DNA of 64,000 nucleotides, from positions 1,426,001-1,490,000 of the forward strand of contig NZ_CP080766.1 in assembly GCF_019602855.1 (NCBI RefSeq). The letters run 5' to 3'. The position numbers were made by a program, and so were the translations under genes. Source of the stretch: Cupriavidus pinatubonensis (GTDB taxonomy: Bacteria > Pseudomonadota > Gammaproteobacteria > Burkholderiales > Burkholderiaceae). This document shows positions 52,858 to 60,939 of the stretch, in pieces (the stretch's first letter is position 1; every line of letters begins with the position of its first letter). A model generated the notes under the pieces. It saw nothing but the letters and a program-made list of their open reading frames with translations. It was not told the DNA's origin and did no database searches.

Positions 52858-54345
52858 TCAGTGGCCGACATTCAGGTTAGCCTGCACGTTGACGCTGTGC
52901 TGCACCAGGGACGCCGCACCGTTGTTCTGCGTGGCGATCATGATGCCGGCCGCAGTCTGACCAACGCTGGTCATGACGTTGGACATGGCGAACGAACCTG
53001 CGCTGACGGCGTTATAGCCGCCAGAGCCGCCGGCGCCGCCGACTGCACCGTTGCCGACGCCGCCAGTACCACCGGCACCTGCGCCGCCAGCACCGCCTGC
53101 GCCGCCTGCAGCGCCCACCGCACCGTTACCGGCCGTGGAGCTACCGTTGCTGGCAGAACTCGTCGCGCTGCCGTTCGTCGCAGAACCGCCTGCGCCACCG
53201 GTACCGCCAACGCTGGCCTGCGTGCCGCCTGCGCCGCCCGTGCCCGTGGTCGCGCCCGTCGTCGCCGTCGCGGTCGCCGTGCCACCAGCACCGCCAGCGC
53301 CGCCCGTGCCGCTGCCGGCACCGCCGGTCGCTGCACCAGCCGTCGAGGTTCCGGCGCCGCCGGCACCACCACCAGCCGTGGCTGCACCGCCCGTGCCCGA
53401 GCCAGCACCAGCCGTACCGCTGGCCGTCGCCGCACCGCCCGCGCCGCCTGCGCCAGCGCTATCGTTACCAGCGCCATTCGCCGAGGTGGCTCCGCCAGCC
53501 GAACCTGCCAGGCCGCCGAATCCAGCGCTCGCGCCAAGGGCGCTGCCGCCACGGCTGAAGGCCCCACCACCACCGCCACCAGCACCAAGCGAAGCGCTCA
53601 GAGCACCGCCGCCACGGCCAGACGCGTCACCACCGCTACCACCGCGGGTGCCCGCTGCGCTGAGCGCGCCGCCGCCCGTAGCCCGGCCGTTGCCGCCGTC
53701 GCCTGCCCAACCCACTGCACGGCCGCCATTGCCGCCATCACCAGCCTGCGCGCCGTAGTTGGTCGCGCTGCCGTTGGTGGCGCTGCCGTTGGTCGCCGTA
53801 CCGCCTGCGCCGCCTGCACCGCCCGCGCCGCCTGCGCCGCCGACCGCGCCGCTGCCATTACCACCCGTACCGCCATAGCCATTGCCACCAGTGCCGCCCG
53901 ACGCCTGGGCGTTACCGCTGTTGGAGGCGTAGTTGCCAACAGGCGCAATGCTGTTGCTGGTCACATAGCCGTTCAGCTTGCTGACCGCCACCGCCTTGCT
54001 GTGATTGAACGAGTTGGTCAGGTTGGCGACCGCGGTGCCGCCATTGGCTGCTGCAGCGTTGCCATATCCGCCCAATTCTTGATCAGCGCGGGTGATGGTC
54101 CGGGTCGACGTCCTTGTGGAGGTGCTCGTCCGGGTCGATGTCCTGGTGTCAGTGGCAGTGTTGCCGCTGACATTGAGCGAGCGTGAATTCTCATTCGCCT
54201 GGGCCCCCCCGCCGCCCTGCGTCGAGGTGGCGGTGGCAGTCTGCGTGTTGGTCGTGCCACTATCGTCGTTGTTGTTTGTCGGATTTGCCCATGCCGGCCC
54301 TGCGAACGCGAGGGCGACGGCAGACGCAAGAAGTGTCTTTTTCAT
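52858..54345 (-). CDS. Secreted Gly/Ala-rich fibre-like protein (FapC-like candidate)
   Basis: A 495-residue protein without Cys. It has a signal peptide (1-21), a Thr/Ser/Arg-rich stretch with TRTSTSTRTSTRT (68-82), and a 'folded-looking' part (LGGYGNAAAANGGTAVANLTNSFNHSKAVAVSKLNGYVTSNSIAPVG, about 91-137). From about 149 to 443 there is a Gly/Ala/Ser/Thr-rich repetitive region with many GGAGGAGG and TNGSA-type units. A C-terminal domain (about 444-495) is rich in Asn/Gln/Val: VGQTAAG...ATQNNGAASL, VQHSVNVQANLNV. The last part resembles the repeat motifs of FapB/FapC amyloid. GGGAGC precedes the start. It is first in the operon and presumably the major exported fibre. Confidence 0.75.
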   Translation of the reverse strand: MKKTLLASAVALAFAGPAWANPTNNNDDSGTTNTQTATATSTQGGGGAQANENSRSLNVSGNTATDTRTSTRTSTSTRTSTRTITRADQELGGYGNAAAANGGTAVANLTNSFNHSKAVAVSKLNGYVTSNSIAPVGNYASNSGNAQASGGTGGNGYGGTGGNGSGAVGGAGGAGGAGGAGGTATNGSATNGSATNYGAQAGDGGNGGRAVGWAGDGGNGRATGGGALSAAGTRGGSGGDASGRGGGALSASLGAGGGGGGAFSRGGSALGASAGFGGLAGSAGGATSANGAGNDSAGAGGAGGAATASGTAGAGSGTGGAATAGGGAGGAGTSTAGAATGGAGSGTGGAGGAGGTATATATTGATTGTGGAGGTQASVGGTGGAGGSATNGSATSSASNGSSTAGNGAVGAAGGAGGAGGAGAGGTGGVGNGAVGGAGGSGGYNAVSAGSFAMSNVMTSVGQTAAGIMIATQNNGAASLVQHSVNVQANLNVGH

Positions 54346-54455
54346 ACGATGCTCCCAGGAGAATTTCACACAGCGGCTCAGCCTCCGCCCAACGCTCTGC
54401 GAAACGATGGCTGGAGGTTCAGGTCCGGCACCGTGCCAAACCAGACCCCCTCTGC

Positions 54456-54470
54456 GCATAATCGGTGCCA
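54456..54470 (-). promoter_or_regulatory. Predicted sigma-54 (-24/-12) promoter for the amyloid-like operon
   Basis: The minus strand reads TGGCACCGATTATGC. TGGCAC is a perfect -24 element, GC falls exactly 12 bases after GG, and TGC matches the -12. It lies about 110 bases upstream of the first gene. Confidence 0.6.
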
Positions 54471-54590
54471 GCTTCGTCACCCCAAACCGCGACCCCTTGC
54501 GGCATAAGGGCTTGGCAGACATTTCCCGGGAACTTTCGAATGCCGGGGGCAATCTCACCCCACCCTCGTCGCAGTGCATCACAAGCGACA

Positions 54591-54608
54591 TGTCACACCG
54601 CTGTGACA
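54591..54608. promoter_or_regulatory. Perfect palindrome, candidate enhancer (UAS)
   Basis: TGTCACACCGCTGTGACA has 7-base arms around CCGC. It is centred about 130 bases upstream of the predicted -24 element, a usual distance for sigma-54 enhancer sites. Confidence 0.55.
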
Positions 54609-55018
54609 GGGACTTCGGCCTTCCTGCTGAGGGCCGTTACGCAGTAGTCAGGAACCCTTTAATTTTCAGTGGTTTAGCGCGTGGCTCGGGGAACCCTCGA
54701 TGCGACTGGGTGCGTATCGACACTGAAACAGGGTGCCCGCCGACGCACAGGCCGCTGGAATCCTTTCGGACCCGCCGGGCGGCAGAATCGCCTCGCGGTC
54801 GCATGCCGCGAACCCCGCCTGGCAGCGGCGCCGGCCAGACATGGGGCCTCCCATGGCTGTCCGGGGAGCCACCACTCCGGGCTAGATGCATCGCTGCAAC
54901 AGATCGATGCCCGGCAGCATGCCGAAAGCGGCTCATCGCACGGTCCCGCTAGGACTTATGTCTGATCTACAGTACATTAGAGGCATTACAGACTTGTCAT
55001 GTCTCCCCAAGCGAAACC

Positions 55019-55801
55019 ATGAGCGAAGCCGTCGTTCCCCTGTATCACCAGATTTACGTGGTACTGCGCCAGCAGATCGTCGAGGGCCGCTTTGGCCAGG
55101 GACCCCTGCCGGGCGAAATTGATCTCGCCAAACAGTTCCACGCATCCCGCGTGACCATGCGGCGCGTGTTCGACCGGCTGGTCCAGGAAGGGCTCGTGCG
55201 CCGTCACCGCGGGCTGGGGACCTTCGTCAACCCGCACCCGGTCAAGGCCGCGGCTTCAGCCGAAGAGCGCAGCGCCAGCCTGCTCGACAACATCATCGAC
55301 ATGGGCCAGAAGACGGCCGTGAAGGTGATCTCCATCGATGAGGTCCACGCCACGCCGGAAGTGGCTGAGGCGCTCGATCTCTCGCCCGGCGATCCCGTGG
55401 TGAAGATCGTGCGTGTGCGCCACTACCGGAACCGGCCGCTGTCCCATATCACGGTCTATCTTCCCGCCGAACTAGGCCGGCCGATCACGCGCAAGTCGCT
55501 CGAGGAACAGCCGGTGCTGCGCCTGCTGGAAAGCGGCGGTGTGCGACTCGGCCGCGCCAGCCAGACGCTGTCCGCGCGCCTGGCCGACGTGGTGGTCGCT
55601 CCGCTGCTCGACGTGCCGGTCGGCGGCGCCCTGCTCGCGGTGCGCCGCGTGGTCAAGGACAGCGACGGGCGCCCGGTCCAGTTCCTGCTCGGCCAGTACC
55701 GGCCGGACCGCTACGAGTACCGCATGGAGCTCTCTCCCGCCGGCGTCGACAGTGCCAACGTCTGGGTGGAGAACGAAACCCGCCCCGGCCTGCGCGATTG
55801 A
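55019..55801 (+). CDS. GntR-family (HutC-type) transcriptional regulator
   Basis: A 260-residue protein. The GntR winged helix (about 8-75) is seen in PLYHQIYVVLRQQIVEGRFGQGPLPGEIDLAKQFHASRVTMRRVFDRLVQEGLVRRHRGLGTFV. The UTRA effector domain follows, with VVKIVRVRHYRNRPLSHITVYLPAELG and VVKDSDGRPVQFLLGQYRPDRYEYRMEL. It precedes the Bug protein and dehydratase genes on the same strand and probably controls them. Confidence 0.92.
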   Translation: MSEAVVPLYHQIYVVLRQQIVEGRFGQGPLPGEIDLAKQFHASRVTMRRVFDRLVQEGLVRRHRGLGTFVNPHPVKAAASAEERSASLLDNIIDMGQKTAVKVISIDEVHATPEVAEALDLSPGDPVVKIVRVRHYRNRPLSHITVYLPAELGRPITRKSLEEQPVLRLLESGGVRLGRASQTLSARLADVVVAPLLDVPVGGALLAVRRVVKDSDGRPVQFLLGQYRPDRYEYRMELSPAGVDSANVWVENETRPGLRD

Positions 55802-55920
55802 ACTGACCCGGCCGGCGCAGGGCGCCCAACAGCCCTGCGTGCCCAACGGGATCGCTCCATGCCGCGCGATCCCCGGCGATACTTCGCATTCGTGATCACT
55901 TCCCGCCAGGAGTTGCTGTC

Positions 55921-56934
55921 ATGCCGTTGTTTCGTCCACGCTCGCCGCTCCGGCCACGCGCGCTGAGCGCCGGGCTGCGCAATGCTGCCCGCGCCTGCGT
56001 GCTGGCTTGGTGTGCGGTGCCGCTCGCCGTGCACGCTCAGATCGCGGGCGGCAAGGCTGTCCGCATTCTCGTGGGCGCCCCGGCCGGTGGCACCACCGAC
56101 ACGCTGGCCCGCACCATCGCGCAGGAAATGTCCCAGCAACTGGGGCAGCCCGTGGTGGTGGAGAACCGGCCCGGCGCAGGCGGCAACATCGCCGCCGATC
56201 TGGTCGCCAAGAGCGCGCCCGACGGGGCCACGCTGCTGATGAGCTTCACCAGCCATACCATCAACGCCACGCTCTACAAGAAGCTGCCGTTCGATCCGGT
56301 GCACGACTTCACGCCGGTCACGCTGGTGGCAACCGTGCCCAGCGTGCTGGTGGCAAACCCGCGGTTACCCGCCAACAACGTGCCGGAACTGCTCCGCCTG
56401 GCCCGCGCGCAACCCGGCAAGCTGAACTTCGCCATCGGCTCGGTCGGTTCGTCGGTGCACCTGGCCGGCGACATGTTCAAGATGATGACTCACACCTACA
56501 TCGTGAACATTCCGTACAAGGGCACTGCGCCGGCCATCACCGACCTGCTCGCCGGGCAATGCGACCTGATGTTCGCGAGCACGCTCAATGTCCTGCCGCA
56601 TGTGCGGGCCGGCAAGCTCAAGGTACTGGGCGTGACCAGCCCCGCGCCGCTGCCGCAGTTTCCGGGCGCGGCGCCGATCGGCGCCACCGTCAAAGGCTTC
56701 GAGTCGAGCGCGTGGTTTGGCCTGTTCGGGCCGGCCGGGCTTCCGGCCGAAGTGACGCAGGCCCTCTACCAGGCCGCCCGCAAGGGGCTGGAAGCACCGG
56801 CCGTGCGCAAACGCCTGGAAGCCGATGGCGCACAGCCGCTCGGCACCTCGCCGGAATCGTTCGCCGCGTTCGTGCGGCAGGACGTCAAGCGCTGGGCCGA
56901 GGTCGTGAAATATTCAGGCGCCACGCCAGAATGA
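55921..56934 (+). CDS. Bug-family (tripartite tricarboxylate transporter) substrate-binding protein
   Basis: A 337-residue periplasmic protein with a signal peptide (AVHAQIAG, about 40). Motifs: VRILVGAPAGGTTDTLARTIAQEMSQQLGQPVVVENRPGAGGNIAADLVAKSAPDGATLL, KKLPFDPVHDFTPVTLVA, KLNFAIGSVGSSVHLAGDMF and NIPYKGTAPAITDLLAGQCDLMFAS. It overlaps the dehydratase large-subunit gene by 4 bases (ATGA), so ligand and dehydratase substrate are likely linked, for example a branched dicarboxylate. Ligand not proven. Confidence 0.93.
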   Translation: MPLFRPRSPLRPRALSAGLRNAARACVLAWCAVPLAVHAQIAGGKAVRILVGAPAGGTTDTLARTIAQEMSQQLGQPVVVENRPGAGGNIAADLVAKSAPDGATLLMSFTSHTINATLYKKLPFDPVHDFTPVTLVATVPSVLVANPRLPANNVPELLRLARAQPGKLNFAIGSVGSSVHLAGDMFKMMTHTYIVNIPYKGTAPAITDLLAGQCDLMFASTLNVLPHVRAGKLKVLGVTSPAPLPQFPGAAPIGATVKGFESSAWFGLFGPAGLPAEVTQALYQAARKGLEAPAVRKRLEADGAQPLGTSPESFAAFVRQDVKRWAEVVKYSGATPE

Positions 56935-58235
56935 ACGTCGCCGCAGCATCCGGGCACATCCCTCCCGCCACGCTGGCCCAGAAGCTGGTGGCGCGAGCCG
57001 CCGGGCTCGCGCACGCCGAGCCCGGTTCACTCGCGATGTGCCGCGTCGACCTGGCGATGTCGCACGACTCCAGCGGACCGCGCCGCGTCGCGCCGTTGCT
57101 GGAGGCGCTCGGCACGACCGTGTGGGATCCGTCGCGCTACGTGGTCGTGACCGACCATTTCGTGCCGGCCTCCGATCCCGCTGCTGAAGCCATCCTGCAC
57201 TTCACGCGCGACTGGACGCGCAGCAGCGGCGCGCATCTGATCGACGGAGAAGGCATCTGCCACGTGGTACTACCCGAGCACGGCCACGTGCTGCCCGGCC
57301 GCCTGATCGTGGGCGGCGACAGCCACAGCCCGACCGGTGGCGCGTTCGGCGCGTATATGTTCGGCGTGGGCGCCACGGAGATGGCCGGCGTGCTCGCCAC
57401 GGGCGAAATCTGGCTGCGCGTGCCGCAGACCATCCGGCTGCAGTGGGACGGCGCGCTGGCGCCCGGTGTCTGCGCCAAGGACATGATGCTGTTCCTGTGC
57501 GCGAAGCTGGGACTGGGCGGCGGCCGCTACGAGGCGATCGAGTATGCCGGCAGCGCCGTGGCCGCGCTGCCCATGCAGGAACGCATGACGCTGGCCAATA
57601 TGAGCGCGGAGCTCGGCGCGCAGACCGGGCTGGTCGCGCCCGATGTCGTCACCCTGGACTGGCTTGCCGCTGCTGGCGTACCGGCGCAAACGCTGGCGGA
57701 AATTGACCTCGCACACTGGCGCAGCGATACCGATGCGCCACTGCTGGCGAATCATGTCTTCGATGCCGCCGCACTGACACCGCAGGTGGCCGCTCCCCAT
57801 TCGCCCGCCAACAGCGCGCCGGTGGATCAGGCCGCCGGCGAATCCGTGCAGATCGCCTACCTTGGCGCCTGCACCGGCGCCAAGCTCGAGGACCTGCGCA
57901 TGGCCGCCAGCGTGCTGCGCGGACGCCGCGTGGCGCCAGGCGTCAGCCTGCAGGTAGCACCCGCTTCCGCGCGCGACCAGCAGCAGGCGCAGCGCGAAGG
58001 CACGCTGGCCGTACTGGCCGACGCGGGCGCCGACCTGCTGCCCAATGCCTGCGGAGCCTGCGCCGGCTATGGCGCGGCACGCTTTCCCGCCGGCAGCCGG
58101 GCGATTGCCTCGACCGCGCGCAACTTCTCCGGGCGCATGGGCGATGCCGGCAGCGCGGTGTGGCTCGCGTCCCCGCTGACTGTAGCGGCCAGCGCCGTGA
58201 CCGGACGCATCACCGACCCACGTACCCTGCTCTGA
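56931..58235 (+). CDS. Aconitase/3-isopropylmalate-dehydratase-family large subunit
   Basis: A 434-residue protein. Family signatures: VDLAMSHDSSGP, DGEGICHVVLPEHG, IVGGDSHSPTGGAFGAYMFGVGATEMAGVLATGE (near 120-155), and the Fe-S cysteines in GACTGAKLEDLRMAA and NACGACAGYGAARFPAG. The first Cys set is the usual single Cys plus the later CxxC. Housekeeping LeuC is longer, about 470 residues. The context (GntR, Bug protein) suggests a catabolic dehydratase, such as one acting on 2,3-dimethylmalate or a similar dicarboxylate, rather than leucine synthesis. Confidence 0.85.
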   Translation: MNVAAASGHIPPATLAQKLVARAAGLAHAEPGSLAMCRVDLAMSHDSSGPRRVAPLLEALGTTVWDPSRYVVVTDHFVPASDPAAEAILHFTRDWTRSSGAHLIDGEGICHVVLPEHGHVLPGRLIVGGDSHSPTGGAFGAYMFGVGATEMAGVLATGEIWLRVPQTIRLQWDGALAPGVCAKDMMLFLCAKLGLGGGRYEAIEYAGSAVAALPMQERMTLANMSAELGAQTGLVAPDVVTLDWLAAAGVPAQTLAEIDLAHWRSDTDAPLLANHVFDAAALTPQVAAPHSPANSAPVDQAAGESVQIAYLGACTGAKLEDLRMAASVLRGRRVAPGVSLQVAPASARDQQQAQREGTLAVLADAGADLLPNACGACAGYGAARFPAGSRAIASTARNFSGRMGDAGSAVWLASPLTVAASAVTGRITDPRTLL

Positions 58236-58255
58236 AGCCGTATTTCCATTTCCGC

Positions 58256-58762
58256 ATGACCGAGCCTTCCGTTCCCGCGTCTGCCGGCCGCATCTGGCGC
58301 TTTGGCGACAACATCGACACCGACGCCATGGCACCCGCGGTATGGATGAAGGCCGCCCCAGAAGTCCTTGCCGCGCATTGCCTCAAAAGCCTGCGCCCCG
58401 AGTTCCCGGACCAGATGCAGCCAGGTGACGTGGTGGTAGCAGGCGCCAACTTCGGCATCGGCTCTTCGCGCGAGCAGGCGCCGCAGGCGCTGCGCCAGCT
58501 GAGGGTGCGCGCCGTGGTGGCGCCCTCGTTCGGCGGGCTGTTCTACCGCAACGCCATCAACCTCGGCCTGCCGGTGCTGGTATGCCCCGACACCAGCCGC
58601 CTGGCGGATGGCATGCTTGCGACGCTGGATCTGGACCGTGCCGTGCTGCAGCTCAGCGACGGAACAACCGTGGCGTGCGAACCCGTACCGGCATTCCTGC
58701 GCGAGATCCTGCAGGCAGGCGGCTTGATTCCCCACCTGAAGGCGAAGCTGGCAAGCCGTTGA
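58256..58762 (+). CDS. Aconitase/3-isopropylmalate-dehydratase-family small subunit
   Basis: A 168-residue protein. IWRFGDNIDTDAMAPAVWM and VVVAGANFGIGSSREQAPQALRQLRVRAVVAPSFGGLFYRNAINLGLPVLV are the swivel-domain motifs (GIGSSREQAP). It lies 20 bases after the large subunit. Together they form the dehydratase heterodimer. Confidence 0.92.
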   Translation: MTEPSVPASAGRIWRFGDNIDTDAMAPAVWMKAAPEVLAAHCLKSLRPEFPDQMQPGDVVVAGANFGIGSSREQAPQALRQLRVRAVVAPSFGGLFYRNAINLGLPVLVCPDTSRLADGMLATLDLDRAVLQLSDGTTVACEPVPAFLREILQAGGLIPHLKAKLASR

Positions 58763-58777
58763 CGGGTTAGCCGGCGC

Positions 58778-59467
58778 TTACACCGCCCACATTGCCGCCT
58801 CGCGCAGCAATGCCAGCGCCTCGTCGTCGCTGGTCTGGGTGAAATCCAGATAGAAGGCGCCCACGGCGCCGAAGTTCGCCGGCGTGTTCAGGCAGATGAC
58901 CCGGTCCGCGGCGGGCTCCAGGCTGGCCAGCCCGTCGGCCGAGCCCACGGGCACGGCGGCGATCACCTCGGCCGCACCGGCCATGCGTACGCCTTCGAGC
59001 GCGGCGCGCATCGTGGCACCCGTTGCCACGCCATCATCGACGACGATCACCGTACGGCCGGCCAGGCGCGGCAGCGGTGCGCCGCCACGGTACCGCTGCT
59101 GGCGCCGCACGATCTCGTCGAGCTGGCGTCCGCGCTCGGCGTCGAAGCTTCCGCTTTCCACGGCGCGGTGCACCCATGGATCGTCGTTGATCACGGTATG
59201 CGGATCGCGGCCCGCGTCGCCCTCCACCACCGCGCCGAGCGCCAGTTCCGGGTAGCCGGGCGCGCCGATCTTGCGCACGAGCAGCACGTCGAGCCGCGCA
59301 CCAATCGCGCGTGCGACTTCATACGCCACCGGCACGCCGCCGCGCGGCAGTGCCAGCACCAGCGCCGGAGTGCCCTCGCGTGGCTGGCCGACACCGAGTT
59401 CGGCCAGGTGGCGCCCCAGGTACTGCCCGGCCTCACGTCGGTCGGCAAAGCACGGCGGCATGGACAT
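58778..59467 (-). CDS. Phosphoribosyltransferase-fold protein
   Basis: A 229-residue protein. The PRPP loop is VIVVDDGVATGATMRAAL (about 140-157) and an upstream ALPRGGVPVAYEVARAIGA is typical of the ComF/Pup-like stand-alone PRTases, with LDVLLVRKIGAPGYPELALGAV. Such proteins are often of unknown substrate and occur beside hydrolases. It ends 15 bases after the dehydratase stop (convergent). Confidence 0.85.
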   Translation of the reverse strand: MSMPPCFADRREAGQYLGRHLAELGVGQPREGTPALVLALPRGGVPVAYEVARAIGARLDVLLVRKIGAPGYPELALGAVVEGDAGRDPHTVINDDPWVHRAVESGSFDAERGRQLDEIVRRQQRYRGGAPLPRLAGRTVIVVDDGVATGATMRAALEGVRMAGAAEVIAAVPVGSADGLASLEPAADRVICLNTPANFGAVGAFYLDFTQTSDDEALALLREAAMWAV

Positions 59468-59719
59468 GGCGCGCTCCTGCAGGATGGTCGGCGTGTCGGC
59501 ACATGGAGTGGGTTCGGAGACCCCTCAGCCACTATAGTCTGTCGCCGGCGCTCCGCGCTGCTGGCTTCGGCCGGTCACGCATTGGTCGCAATGTGGCAAC
59601 AGTGTGTTGCAGTGGGGGAGGCTGATCGCGGGTGCAAGGCCCGTTAGCATGTCTCTCAGGCGGCAACACCGCCCGTGTGATGAACCGGCCTCAGCGGCCG
59701 CACCAACCGTGAACCTGAC

Positions 59720-59884
59720 ATGACTTCGCAACGCCCCGCCAGCAACGAACAAGACGTCTCCCGCCAAGATCACGAACTGGACATTCCGTTCGGGTCGCTG
59801 GACGCCGCCGCCATGGTTGAACTGCCGTATACCTTCCGCCAGGCCGGCACCTGCACGCAGTACTTCCGCGAATTCTTCAGCTGA
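59720..59884 (+). CDS. Small protein of 54 residues, unknown
   Basis: An uninterrupted short frame, MTSQRPASNEQDVSRQDHEL..., ending with ...QAGTCTQYFREFFS. The first half is polar and acidic; the second half has an amphipathic TFRQAGTC and an aromatic tail. It overlaps the convergent LysR gene end by 8 bases. The 5' leader (59659-59700) can fold two small hairpins, GGCGG/CCGCC and CGGCC/GGCCG. There is no strong ribosome site, so translation is uncertain. Confidence 0.45.
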   Translation: MTSQRPASNEQDVSRQDHELDIPFGSLDAAAMVELPYTFRQAGTCTQYFREFFS

Positions 59885-60779
59885 GCGATTCCCCGCTTGA
59901 TCCATGGGTGCCGTTAGCGCCCATGGCCTGGTCACACAGCGCGATCAGGCGCCCCATCATGTCGCGCGCGGCGGCAGACGGCTCGGGCTGGGCATGTAGT
60001 GTCAGTTCGATGGCTGGCACTGCGCCGAGCCATGGTTCGTCATCGAGCAGCCGGTGTGCCGCCGAAGCCAGCCGGCGCGGCAGCAGGCTGATGCCAAGGC
60101 CGTCGGCCACCGCTGAGCTGATGCTGGCGAGGCTCGCACTGACGAAGCCGATGCGCCAGCGGCGTCCGCTCGCATCGAGCGCATGCGTCATCTCGCCGCG
60201 GTAGAGGCCACCGCTCGGGAATGCCACCAATGGCACCGGATCGCGCGCCAAGGCTGGACGCGTGCGGCTGTCTATCCACGCCAGCGGCTCGGGCCAGCAC
60301 GCCACGCCGGCGGCATGGCCCACGCGCTGCTTGACCAGCGCCAGGTCCAGTTCGCTATCCTGGAAACGTTGCCAAAGGTCATGGCTCAACCCGCTGGTCA
60401 CTTCCAACCGGATACCGGGCCAAGTATCGGCAAACCCGGCCAGCACCGCCGTCAGTGGCTGCGCCGCAAAATCCTCGGGCACCCCCACCCGGATCTCGCC
60501 CTGGCCTGAAGTCTGGCGCACCTGTTCCACCGCCTCGGCCATCAGCTGCTGCAAGCGCCGCGCGTAGCCGAGCAGCCGCTCGCCCTCGGGCGTGGTGGTG
60601 ACGTAGCGGCCGCCCCGGTCGAGCAGTTCGCAGCCAAGCTGTTCTTCCAGCCGCCGCACTTGCTGGCTCACCGTCGATTGGGTCAGGTGCACGCGCTGCG
60701 CCGCGCGCGTAAAGCTGCCGCTTTCCGCAACGGCGACAAAGCTCTGGAGCAACGCAGGATCGAGGCGGGCGTCATGCAC
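59877..60779 (-). CDS. LysR-family transcriptional regulator
   Basis: A 300-residue protein. Helix-turn-helix: LLQSFVAVAESGSFTRAAQRVHLTQSTVSQQVRRLEEQLGCELLDR (about 10-56). The effector-binding part follows from about 94 (GEIRVGVPEDFAAQPLTAVLAGFADTWPGIRLEVTSG). It is divergent from the nucleoside-deaminase and transporter genes and probably controls them. Confidence 0.93.
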   Translation of the reverse strand: MHDARLDPALLQSFVAVAESGSFTRAAQRVHLTQSTVSQQVRRLEEQLGCELLDRGGRYVTTTPEGERLLGYARRLQQLMAEAVEQVRQTSGQGEIRVGVPEDFAAQPLTAVLAGFADTWPGIRLEVTSGLSHDLWQRFQDSELDLALVKQRVGHAAGVACWPEPLAWIDSRTRPALARDPVPLVAFPSGGLYRGEMTHALDASGRRWRIGFVSASLASISSAVADGLGISLLPRRLASAAHRLLDDEPWLGAVPAIELTLHAQPEPSAAARDMMGRLIALCDQAMGANGTHGSSGESLS

Positions 60780-60939
60780 GGCGGTCAGGTATTTGGTTTT
60801 CCACTACTGACGATTTCATCATTTAATTTCCCAATTGCAAAGGCCGGGCGTAGATTGGCGACTGTCCCTGTCACGCCTATTGCCGCATGGTACGTGCGCT
60901 GCACGCCATACGGTGAGCCGGCGCTTACTTAGCTACGCT
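60780..60939. promoter_or_regulatory. Divergent promoter region, LysR and deaminase genes
   Basis: 160 bases with an AT-rich core near 60797-60840 (ATTTCATCATTTAATTTCC), where LysR and RNA polymerase presumably act. No exact sites assigned. Confidence 0.4.

Larger units (their letters stand above)
54346..55018. other. Divergent non-coding region, amyloid-like operon and GntR gene
   Basis: 673 bases without a convincing gene. It contains the sigma-54-type promoter, the palindrome and, near 54961-55010, an AT-richer stretch (TCTGATCTACAGTACATTAG) expected to hold the GntR promoter. Nothing else definite. Confidence 0.5.

Noticed and set aside
52675-54186. 503-codon plus-strand frame opposite the fibre gene
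   Set aside because: Arg/Thr/Ala translation is the complement of the Gly/Ala repeats; the sense frame has a signal peptide and a distinct C-terminal domain.
52858-54345. QELGG at residues 89-93 of the fibre protein as a C39 site
   Set aside because: It lacks Leu at -7 and a hydrophobic residue at -4, so it does not fit the double-glycine pattern seen in the two neighbours.
54434-54446. A second TGGCAC on the minus strand near the amyloid-like operon
   Set aside because: The GG/GC spacing of 12 bases is not met, so it is not a sigma-54 promoter.
59468-59719. Riboswitch (cobalamin-type) in front of the 54-residue gene
   Set aside because: The B12-box pattern is absent; only two short hairpins are visible.
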